64,000 nt of DNA from Luteibacter rhizovicinus (GTDB lineage Bacteria > Pseudomonadota > Gammaproteobacteria > Xanthomonadales > Rhodanobacteraceae), in NCBI RefSeq assembly GCF_004342265.1, contig NZ_SMCS01000007.1, positions 124,001-188,000 on the forward strand. Direction: 5' to 3'. The notes below the pieces were generated by a model. It had not been told where the DNA came from. It saw only the letters and a program-made list of their open reading frames with translations, and did not search any database. Both the position numbers and the translations under genes were made by a program. Every line of letters starts with the position of its first letter. Positions within the stretch are counted from its first letter, which is position 1. Below, one piece after another: positions 35,813 through 43,303 of the stretch.

Positions 35813-35952
35813 GCATACTTTCTTGCCAATAATCCATGCTGCGTAGCCGCATAATGGCGTTGTACCGCACACGCTCGTGCAAAAAAGTACGCATTTGCGA
35901 GTCAAACGAATACCGCATGTATTGGTGAGCGTGCGGCGCGCGCCTCTATAAA
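35813..35952 (+). promoter_or_regulatory. Candidate activator-dependent promoter of the mannitol operon
   Basis: The -10 candidate TATAAA (35947-35952) has no good -35, as expected for an activated promoter. Four GCAT half-sites preceded by C (35813, 35849, 35891, 35915) lie upstream; the last is just beyond the -35 position. Spacings of 36, 42 and 24 bp leave the true operator undecided. Confidence 0.4.
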
Positions 35953-35995
35953 GACGGACGTCCCGTGTCGGACGGCTGGCGTTATGGAGGTATCG

Positions 35996-37363
35996 ATGAA
36001 CGACCTACGGAACAGGCTGAGTTCGTTCGTGCTGGCGGCATCGATCGCCACGGCATCCGGTATCGCCGCGCCCGCGCTCGCCGACACCACACTGACGATA
36101 GGCACCGTCAACAACGCCGACATGGTGCGCATGCAGGCGCTCTCTTCCGAATACGAGAAGTCGCATGCCGGCGTACACCTGAACTGGGTCGTCCTCGAAG
36201 AGAACACGCTACGGCAGCGCCTCACGACCGATATCGCCACGCACGGTGGGCAGTTCGACGTCGTCACCATCGGTGCCTATGAGGCGCCGCTCTGGGGCGC
36301 GCAACACTGGCTGCAGCCGCTGGACAATCTACCCGCGAGTTATGACGTCAACGACATCTTCGCGAATGTGCGCGAGCAACTAACCGTCGACAAACATCTG
36401 TATGCCGTGCCGTTCTACGCCGAGGCCAGCATCACCTACTACCGCAGCGACCTGTTCGCGCAGCACGGCCTGACCATGCCGCCCTCGCCTACATGGGATC
36501 AGATGCGCGACTTCGCCGCGAAGCTGCACGATCCCGAGCATGGTATGTACGGCATCTGCCTGCGTGGCAAGGCCGGCTGGGGCGAGAACATGGCCTTGCT
36601 CGGGACCATCGTAAACAGCTACGGCGGCCGCTGGTTCGACGAACAATGGCGGCCGCAGATCGATACGCCGCCGTGGCACCAGGCGGTCAATTTCTACGTC
36701 GGCCTGCTTTCGAAATATGGCCCGCCCGGCCCCAGCGACAACGGATTCAATGAGAATCTCGCGCTGTTCGCGGCGGGCCGATGCGCAATGTGGGTCGATG
36801 CCAGCGTCGGCGGCGGCACGGTTTCCGATCCGAAGGAAAGCCGCGTCGCTGGCAAGGTAGGCTACGCGCGGGCACCGCATCAGGTAACCGACCGCGGATC
36901 GGCTTGGCTATGGGTATGGTCGCTGGCGATTCCCGCCAGTTCGAAGCAGACCGATGCGGCGCGCGACTTCATTCTCTGGGCAACGTCGCGCGAGTATCTG
37001 GAACTGGTCGCGGCACGCTACGGCGAAGCGGCCACGCCGCCGGGTACACGCGAGTCGACCTATGCATCCCAGGCATACCTGAAAGCGGCCCCTTTCGCGC
37101 AGGTCACCTACGATTCGCTGCGCGCCGTCGATCCCGCGCATCCGACGCTGCTGCCCGTGCCATACAAGGGCATCCAGATCGTCTCCATCCCCGAATTTCA
37201 GGCCGTCGCCAGCCTTGTCGGCCGTCTCGTGGCCGGGGCGCTGGCCGGGCGAGGCAACGTGGACGACGTACTGCATACCTCGCAGAACGCGGTGAATCGC
37301 ACGATGAAGCGCGCGGGTTACTACGACGCGCCAGTCGTTCCCAAGAAGGAGGCGCAGCCATGA
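35996..37363 (+). CDS. mtlE: Polyol ABC transporter, substrate-binding protein
   Basis: About 455 residues; family 1 solute-binding protein with a signal peptide ending ALA. TLTIGTVNNADMVRMQ, YAVPFYAEASITYYRSDLF, GLTMPPSPTWDQMRDFA and AMWVDASVGGG are typical of sorbitol/mannitol-binding proteins (SmoE/MtlE). The ATG was chosen because GGAGG stands five bases before it. It captures the polyol in the periplasm and delivers it to the two permeases that follow. Confidence 0.85.
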   Translation: MNDLRNRLSSFVLAASIATASGIAAPALADTTLTIGTVNNADMVRMQALSSEYEKSHAGVHLNWVVLEENTLRQRLTTDIATHGGQFDVVTIGAYEAPLWGAQHWLQPLDNLPASYDVNDIFANVREQLTVDKHLYAVPFYAEASITYYRSDLFAQHGLTMPPSPTWDQMRDFAAKLHDPEHGMYGICLRGKAGWGENMALLGTIVNSYGGRWFDEQWRPQIDTPPWHQAVNFYVGLLSKYGPPGPSDNGFNENLALFAAGRCAMWVDASVGGGTVSDPKESRVAGKVGYARAPHQVTDRGSAWLWVWSLAIPASSKQTDAARDFILWATSREYLELVAARYGEAATPPGTRESTYASQAYLKAAPFAQVTYDSLRAVDPAHPTLLPVPYKGIQIVSIPEFQAVASLVGRLVAGALAGRGNVDDVLHTSQNAVNRTMKRAGYYDAPVVPKKEAQP

Positions 37364-38235
37364 GTACGCATCGTCGCAAGCGTTCCGAACGGCTGCTCGC
37401 GCAACCCGCGATCGTCATGCTGCTGGTATGGATGATCGTCCCGCTGGCGATGACGCTGTACTTCTCGACTCAGTACTTCAACCTGCTCTACCCGAACAAA
37501 TCGTCGTTCGTCGGACTCGAGAACTTCGCGTACTTCTTTACGTATCCGAGTTTCTGGACCAGCGTGCTCAACACGATCCTGCTCGTCGGCAGCGTGCTCG
37601 TGATTACCGTGGTCGGCGGCGTGCTTATCAGCGTACTGGTCGACGATCACTTCCCCGGACAGGGCATCGTCCGCATGCTCCTGATCTCGCCGTTCTTCAT
37701 CATGCCAACGGTCGCCGCACTGGTCTGGAAAAACCTGCTGATGAATCCCGTCTCGGGCTTCCTCGCCTGGCTATGGAGGCTGTTCGGACTGACGCCGGTG
37801 AACTGGTTCGCGGACTGGCCCCTGCTTTCGGTGATTGTCGTCGTCGCATGGGAATGGCTTCCCTTCGCCATCCTGATCTTCGTCACCGCGCTGCAATCGA
37901 TGGACCGCGAACAGAAAGAAGCCGCGCAGATGGACGGCGCGCGCAGCGTCGCGATCTTCCGCCACCTCACGCTCCCGCATCTTGCCCGCCCCATCGCCGT
38001 CGTGGTGATGATCGAGGCGATCTTCCTGCTCAACGTGTTCGCCGAGATCTTCGTCACGACCAACGGCGGCCCGGGCGATGCGACGACGAACGTTCCGTTC
38101 CTCGTCTATACCCAGGCGCTGGTCGAATTCGATGTCGGCGCGGCTTCGGCCGGCGGACTGGTGGCCGTGGTACTGGCCAACATCATGGCGATCTTCCTGA
38201 TCCGCCTCATCGGCAAGTCGCTGACCGCGCGCTAA
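37360..38235 (+). CDS. mtlF: Polyol ABC transporter, permease 1
   Basis: A 291-residue MalF-type permease with about six transmembrane helices. The EAA loop reads EAAQMDGARSVAIFRHLTLPHL, the contact with the ATPase. The ATG overlaps the binding-protein stop by four bases. Confidence 0.86.
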   Translation: MSTHRRKRSERLLAQPAIVMLLVWMIVPLAMTLYFSTQYFNLLYPNKSSFVGLENFAYFFTYPSFWTSVLNTILLVGSVLVITVVGGVLISVLVDDHFPGQGIVRMLLISPFFIMPTVAALVWKNLLMNPVSGFLAWLWRLFGLTPVNWFADWPLLSVIVVVAWEWLPFAILIFVTALQSMDREQKEAAQMDGARSVAIFRHLTLPHLARPIAVVVMIEAIFLLNVFAEIFVTTNGGPGDATTNVPFLVYTQALVEFDVGAASAGGLVAVVLANIMAIFLIRLIGKSLTAR

Positions 38236-38247
38236 GAGGATCCGACC

Positions 38248-39078
38248 ATGGCAAAGAAACCCACACGCCGCCTCGCCCGCACTGTTCGCGCCATCGCTTC
38301 CTGGCTCGTCGGTCTGATCGTGTTCTTTCCGATCCTGTGGATGCTGCTGACGAGCTTCAAGACGGAGCTGGACGCGTTTAGCATGCCGCCGCATTTCGTA
38401 TTCGCACCCACGCTGGAAAATTACGAACAGATACTAAAGCGCGCGAACTATCTGCATTACGCGTGGAACTCGATCGTTACCGCCGGTGGCGCGACGATAC
38501 TCGGCATGCTGGTAGCCGTGCCTGCCGCGTTCGCCTTCGCTTACCACCCGACCCTGCGCACGAAAAACATCCTGCTCTGGATGCTGTCGACGAAGATGCT
38601 TCCGGGTGTCGGCGTATTGGTGCCAATCTACCTGATCTGCCGCGACCTCAACATGCTGGACTCGCGTACCGCGTTGATCGTGATTTTCGCGCTGATCAAC
38701 CTGCCGATCATGGTGTGGATGATCTACACCTATTTCCGCGACATACCCATCGATATCCTCGAGGCGGCGCGCATGGACGGCGCGGGGACGTGGAAGACGA
38801 TGTCGCGCGTGCTGATTCCCATCAGTCGCGGTGGACTGGCGTCGACAGCGCTGCTCTGCCTCATCCTTTCTTGGAACGAATCGTTCTGGTCGCTCAACCT
38901 CACGACGAGCAACGCCGCGCCGCTGTCGGCGCTGGTAGCTTCGTTCTCGAGTCCCGAAGGCCTTTTCTGGGCCAAACTTTCCGCTGTATCGACCCTCGCC
39001 TGCGCGCCCATCCTGGTGCTTGGCTGGCTGTCCCAGCGCCAGCTCGTTCGCGGCCTCACCTTCGGCGCAGTCAAGTAG
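38248..39078 (+). CDS. mtlG: Polyol ABC transporter, permease 2
   Basis: A 276-residue MalG-type permease. The EAA loop is EAARMDGAGTWKTMSRVLIPISRGG. Several helices flank it, and FKTELDAFSMPPHFVFAPTLENY is the typical periplasmic segment. AGAGGA precedes the ATG. It pairs with the preceding permease to form the channel. Confidence 0.86.
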   Translation: MAKKPTRRLARTVRAIASWLVGLIVFFPILWMLLTSFKTELDAFSMPPHFVFAPTLENYEQILKRANYLHYAWNSIVTAGGATILGMLVAVPAAFAFAYHPTLRTKNILLWMLSTKMLPGVGVLVPIYLICRDLNMLDSRTALIVIFALINLPIMVWMIYTYFRDIPIDILEAARMDGAGTWKTMSRVLIPISRGGLASTALLCLILSWNESFWSLNLTTSNAAPLSALVASFSSPEGLFWAKLSAVSTLACAPILVLGWLSQRQLVRGLTFGAVK

Positions 39079-39086
39079 GAGTTGCC

Positions 39087-40163
39087 ATGTCTCGCCTCGT
39101 CATTCGCTCGCTGCGCAAATCGTTCGACGGCACCGACATCATCAAGGGTGTCGACCTGGTCGTGGAAAATCGCGAGTTCTGCGTATTCCTCGGACCGTCC
39201 GGCTGTGGAAAGTCGACCCTGCTTCGCCTGATCGCCGGGCTGGAAGACGTCGACGAGGGCCAGATCCTCCTCGACGAGGACGACATCACGGATCTTCCGG
39301 CGGTGCGCCGCGATCTGGCCATGGTTTTCCAGTCCTATGCGCTTTATCCGCATATGACGGTGCGCGACAACATGTCGTTCGCGCTGAAGCTCGCGAAGGC
39401 CGATAACGCCACCATCGATGCGAAGGTGGGCAAGGCCGCGAAGATCCTTGCGCTCGAACCGCTGCTTGACCGCAAACCCGCCGCGCTCTCGGGCGGTCAG
39501 CGACAGCGCGTCGCCATCGGTCGCGCCATCGTGCGCGAGCCACGCGTGTTCCTGTTCGACGAGCCGCTCTCCAATCTGGATGCCGCGCTGCGCGTGCAGA
39601 CGCGTCTTGAGATCGCGCGACTGCATCAGGAACTCAACGCCACGATGGTGTACGTGACCCACGATCAGGTCGAAGCGATGACGCTGGCCGATAAGGTCGC
39701 GGTATTCAATGAAGGCCGCATCGAGCAGGTCGGATCGCCACTGGATCTGTACAGAAGACCGGTCAATCGATTCGTAGCCGGCTTCCTCGGCATGCCGCAG
39801 ATGAATTTCCTGCCACTGACGACGGCTAACGGCGGTTACACGCTGGCCAATGGCGCGGCGGTGGCGCTACCTGCCGGACTCGATGCCGGTAGTGGAGCGA
39901 CGCTGGGTATCCGGCCTGAGCACCTTGTCATCTGCGAGGGTGACGATGCGCGACCGGGCGTGCGCCTCGACGGCAAGCTGACCGTCGTCGAACGGCTCGG
40001 CAGCGAAACCTATGCGTATGTGGATATTCCATCGATCGGCACGCTGACCGTGCGAGCTGAGGGCGATTTCGAGCGGGGCGCCGGACGCGGCGTCTGCGTA
40101 CGCCTCGATACCACGCACGCGCATCTGTTCGACGCCAAAGGCGTCGCCATCCACCATCCGTGA
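39087..40163 (+). CDS. mtlK: Polyol ABC transporter, ATP-binding protein
   Basis: A 358-residue MalK/UgpC-type ATPase. Walker A GPSGCGKSTLL, signature LSGGQRQRVAIGRAI, Walker B VFLFDEPLSNLDA and the switch His in THDQ are intact. The C-terminal TOBE/OB domain contains LGIRPEHLVI. AGGAG precedes the ATG. It energises the two permeases. Confidence 0.9.
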   Translation: MSRLVIRSLRKSFDGTDIIKGVDLVVENREFCVFLGPSGCGKSTLLRLIAGLEDVDEGQILLDEDDITDLPAVRRDLAMVFQSYALYPHMTVRDNMSFALKLAKADNATIDAKVGKAAKILALEPLLDRKPAALSGGQRQRVAIGRAIVREPRVFLFDEPLSNLDAALRVQTRLEIARLHQELNATMVYVTHDQVEAMTLADKVAVFNEGRIEQVGSPLDLYRRPVNRFVAGFLGMPQMNFLPLTTANGGYTLANGAAVALPAGLDAGSGATLGIRPEHLVICEGDDARPGVRLDGKLTVVERLGSETYAYVDIPSIGTLTVRAEGDFERGAGRGVCVRLDTTHAHLFDAKGVAIHHP

Positions 40164-40170
40164 AATCCAC

Positions 40171-41646
40171 ATGTCCGTGAAGCTGAGCGACAGCACACTC
40201 GATCGTCTGCCCGATGGCGTTATCGCGCCCGCCTATCGTCGTGCCGATGTAAGGCCCGGCATCGCTCATATCGGCGTCGGTGCATTTCATCGGGCACACC
40301 TTGCGATGTATACCGAGCGTTGCCTGGCCGATACGGACCAGCACGGCTGGGGCATTCTCGGCATCAATCTGCTGGAGCACGATCGACCGCTCGCGGAAGC
40401 GCTGACCTCGCAGGATGGTCTTTACTCGGTTACCGAGTACGACCCCACGGGCGGGCGTGTCAGTCACGTCGTTGGCGCCATGATCGAGTATCTCTATGCA
40501 CCCGATGCACCGTCGCGCGTGCTGGACCGGCTTGCCGATGCGTCGATATGCATCGTGTCGCTGACCATCACGGAAGGTGGCTATCTCATCGACGAGCACG
40601 GCACGTTCCGGCTCGACGAGGAAACCGTCGTACACGACCTGGCCCATCCGGACGATCCGCGCGGCGTTTTCGGTTTCATCGTTGGCGCACTGGAACGGCG
40701 CCGCGCGGCCGGCATGGCACCATTCACCGTGATGTCCTGCGACAACCTGCGCCACAACGGCGACCAGGCACGTCGCGCCTGCCTTGCATTCGCCGCCGCG
40801 CGCTCGAAGGAGCTTGCCGCGTGGATCGAGCGCGAAGTGAATTTTCCGAATGCGATGGTCGACCGCATCACCCCCGCAACCACGCCGGAGCGCCGCGACG
40901 AACTCAACGCGGCAACGGGCCTCGACGACAGGGCACCCGTCGTTTGCGAAGACTTCATCCAGTGGGTACTCGAGGATCGTTTTCCGCTCGGACGCCCGGC
41001 ATGGGAGCGTCATGGCGTGCAAGTGGTCGAAGACGTCACACCGTATGAGGAAGCCAAGATCCGGCTGCTCAACGGATCGCATCAGATGCTGTCGTATCCG
41101 GCGTTCCTGTCGGGACATCGACGCGTGGATGTCGCCGTCTCCGACCCGTTGTTCCACGGGTATCTGAAGTCTTTTCTCGACAAGGATGCGGGTGTCTGGC
41201 TCCGCTCGTTGCCCGGCATGGAGCTCGAAAGCTATAAACGGACGCTGCTGGAACGTTTCGAGAATCCCTCGATTGCCGATCAGCTCGATCGGTTATGCCT
41301 GGACGGCGGCTCGAAGATTCCGGGCTTCATCCAGCCGACGCTGAATGCGTGTCTCGAGCACGGACACGATGCGGACCGGATCGCGTTTCTGTTGGCCGCA
41401 TTCGACCGGTATGTACGTGTCGGTCGCGACGACCATGGTCAGACCTATCCCCTGCGCGAGCCGAATGCGATGCGCCTGATCCAGCCGCTGATCGACAGCG
41501 GATCGCCGATGGCGCTGATCGGAAGCGTCGAATTACTGGGGCCGCTGCCAGCCGCAAATGCCGATTTCGTGAGGCGCTATCTGGGATATGTGGACAAGCT
41601 GGCCAAGGATGGCGTCCGGAAAACCATGGAAGAAATGGACGTCTAA
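40171..41646 (+). CDS. mtlD: Mannitol/polyol 2-dehydrogenase
   Basis: A 491-residue long-chain dehydrogenase of the mannitol dehydrogenase family, oxidising the imported polyol to a ketose such as fructose with NAD. HIGVGAFHRAHLAMYTERCL is the nucleotide-binding entry; NLRHNGDQAR, FPNAMVDRITP and IRLLNGSHQMLSYPAFLSG hold the catalytic Lys-type region and His. Last gene of the operon. The fructokinase and xylulokinase that follow in Pseudomonas mtl operons are missing, so the ketose must be phosphorylated by enzymes encoded elsewhere. Confidence 0.87.
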   Translation: MSVKLSDSTLDRLPDGVIAPAYRRADVRPGIAHIGVGAFHRAHLAMYTERCLADTDQHGWGILGINLLEHDRPLAEALTSQDGLYSVTEYDPTGGRVSHVVGAMIEYLYAPDAPSRVLDRLADASICIVSLTITEGGYLIDEHGTFRLDEETVVHDLAHPDDPRGVFGFIVGALERRRAAGMAPFTVMSCDNLRHNGDQARRACLAFAAARSKELAAWIEREVNFPNAMVDRITPATTPERRDELNAATGLDDRAPVVCEDFIQWVLEDRFPLGRPAWERHGVQVVEDVTPYEEAKIRLLNGSHQMLSYPAFLSGHRRVDVAVSDPLFHGYLKSFLDKDAGVWLRSLPGMELESYKRTLLERFENPSIADQLDRLCLDGGSKIPGFIQPTLNACLEHGHDADRIAFLLAAFDRYVRVGRDDHGQTYPLREPNAMRLIQPLIDSGSPMALIGSVELLGPLPAANADFVRRYLGYVDKLAKDGVRKTMEEMDV

Positions 41647-41764
41647 ATCCCGGATGACCTCAGGCGTCGCCACTGGCATGCAATGCGTTTCACCGCACCT
41701 TATCGATAGCTTCACCCTTCCTGTAGGAACCTGAGCTTGTCCCTGCGCGAGGGAGGAACCGAAC

Positions 41765-41938
41765 ATGCCCACCAATCCAACCAGTCCCGGTCCACCGTTC
41801 GCCGAACCCGGCAAACAACGCCCCGACAGCGAGATCCGGCGACCCGGCAGCTACCGACCGGCACGCGAAGCGGACCCCGAGCCGCTTGCGCTCGACGATC
41901 CTGAAGAAGAAGCCAATTACCTACCGTTACACCAGTAA
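41765..41938 (+). CDS. Small proline-rich protein, 57 residues, unknown
   Basis: MPTNPTSPGPPFAEPGKQRPDSEIRRPGSYRP... is Pro/Arg-rich in the first half and acidic later (ALDDPEEEANYL). GGAGG is well placed before the ATG. It looks disordered, with no membrane or known domain. It stands alone between mtlD and a 137-bp repeat. Confidence 0.5.
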   Translation: MPTNPTSPGPPFAEPGKQRPDSEIRRPGSYRPAREADPEPLALDDPEEEANYLPLHQ

Positions 41939-41957
41939 CCAGCGCGAGACCTGACTT

Positions 41958-42094
41958 GCAGGAGCGCGCTTGCGCGCGAAAGCCAACAAGGCGAGGAAGA
42001 CCGATGCTCACCTTCGCGAGCCCGATTTACGGGCTGCGGATGCTACCCACAGCTTCACCGCTCCGTTGGCTTTCGCGCGCAAGCGCGCTCCTAC
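41958..42094 (+). repeat. 137-bp dispersed repeat, copy 4 (arms GCGCGC/GCGCGC)
   Basis: Same core and orientation as copy 1, but each stem changes from GCCCGC/GCGGGC to GCGCGC/GCGCGC, keeping base pairing (compensatory change), and the left end reads GCAGGAGC. It lies between the small proline-rich gene and ubiA. Confidence 0.9.
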
Positions 42095-42154
42095 AAAAAG
42101 GCGTGTGACCGACCTCGCAAACGCCGGACGGGACCGGTCGGCTAAACTGGGCCG

Positions 42155-43171
42155 ATGAGCCCGACGCCCCGCAAACCTTCCAGCCGCCCCAAGGCGCCCG
42201 CGACAACGGCCAAGCGCCGCCCCATTGCCGCGCCCGCGCGCCAGACGCGGCCAGCCGATGCTTCGACGCGAGCCGAGAAGACGCTGGACTGGCTGCTCCG
42301 TCCACTCCCGCCGCACCTGCGCGAGAAAGCCCACGCCTACCTGGTACTCACGCGCATGGATCGCCCCGTGGGGGCGCTGCTCCTGTTGTGGCCGACCTGG
42401 TGGGCACTATGGCTCGCCGCGAAAGACTTCCCGCCCGTGGGACCGCTCTTCATTTTCACCATCGGCGTTTTCGCCATGCGTGCGGCGGGCTGCGCGATCA
42501 ACGACTATGCCGACCGCAAACTCGATCCACAGGTGGCGCGCACGGCGGGGAGGCCCATTGCTTCCGGTCGCGTCACCCCGCGCGAGGCATTGATCGTCTT
42601 CGCATCGCTGCTCGTCCTGTCCTTCGTGCTGGTGCTGTTCACCAACAAGCTGACGATCCTGCTCTCCTTCGCCGGCGCGGCGCTGGCGGCGATCTATCCG
42701 TTCACCAAGCGCTACACGCACCTGCCCCAGGTCGTGCTGGGCGCGGCATTCGGCTGGTCCATTCCGATGGCGTTCGCCGCCGTGACCAACCACGTCCCGC
42801 CGCAGGCCTGGCTGCTGTTTATCGGAAACATCATCTGGTCGGTGATCTACGACACGGAATACGCGATGGTCGATCGCGACGACGATATCAAGGTCGGCGC
42901 GAAGTCGACCGCGATCCTGTTCGGCGACGCGGATCTCGCGATTATCGGCATTCTCATGGGGACGTTCCTCGTCACGATGCTGCTGGTCGGCACGCGCGCG
43001 GCACTGGGCTGGCCTTACTGGATTGCCCTGCTCGCCGCAGCGGGACTGTTCGCGTGGCAGCAATGGATCATGCGCGGGCGCGCACGCGAGGCGTGCCTGA
43101 CCGCCTTCCGCAATAACAACTGGCTAGGCCTCGCGCTCTGGGTCGGCATTGTGATCGCGCTCGCACTTTAA
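42155..43171 (+). CDS. ubiA: 4-hydroxybenzoate polyprenyltransferase
   Basis: A 338-residue membrane prenyltransferase of ubiquinone synthesis. The two Asp-rich motifs are GCAINDYADRKLD and YDTEYAMVDRDDD, binding the prenyl diphosphate through Mg. About eight helices follow. The first 45 residues are a Pro/Arg/Lys-rich extension that most homologues lack; no later start with a good ribosome-binding site was preferred. Monocistronic. Confidence 0.92.
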   Translation: MSPTPRKPSSRPKAPATTAKRRPIAAPARQTRPADASTRAEKTLDWLLRPLPPHLREKAHAYLVLTRMDRPVGALLLLWPTWWALWLAAKDFPPVGPLFIFTIGVFAMRAAGCAINDYADRKLDPQVARTAGRPIASGRVTPREALIVFASLLVLSFVLVLFTNKLTILLSFAGAALAAIYPFTKRYTHLPQVVLGAAFGWSIPMAFAAVTNHVPPQAWLLFIGNIIWSVIYDTEYAMVDRDDDIKVGAKSTAILFGDADLAIIGILMGTFLVTMLLVGTRAALGWPYWIALLAAAGLFAWQQWIMRGRAREACLTAFRNNNWLGLALWVGIVIALAL

Positions 43172-43201
43172 TCCACCTTGTTGCATGCCGATGACAAAGA
43201 C

Positions 43202-43219
43202 ATCGTGAATTTTCACGAT
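43202..43219. promoter_or_regulatory. Perfect 8-bp dyad upstream of the second TonB receptor gene
   Basis: ATCGTGAATTTTCACGAT is a perfect inverted repeat with a TT centre, 85 bases before the start codon. Its half-site TCACGAT also occurs in the dyad before the first TonB receptor. A regulator-binding site is likely; its protein is unknown. Confidence 0.55.
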
Positions 43220-43274
43220 TGAAACCCCGTGGTCATCCACACTGAGTCGTCGCGTCACAACCAAAAACCAACAT

Positions 43275-43294
43275 GTCGGTTCCCCGGAACCGAC
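43275..43294. promoter_or_regulatory. Second palindrome next to the TonB receptor start codon
   Basis: GTCGGTTCCCCGGAACCGAC has perfect 9-bp arms with a CC centre and ends nine bases before the ATG. In RNA it forms a strong hairpin where a ribosome-binding site would be expected, and no clear Shine-Dalgarno is seen outside it. It could be an operator or a translational control element. Confidence 0.5.
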
Positions 43295-43303
43295 TGACCC
43301 GAC

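Noticed and set aside
41722-41758. GTAGGAACCTGAGCTTGTCC resembling the end of the 137-bp repeat
   Set aside because: Too diverged and without a partner arm to call it an element.
41533-42011. Minus-strand frames between mtlD and ubiA
   Set aside because: They run through mtlD antisense or the repeat. The plus-strand 57-residue frame has the better ribosome-binding site.
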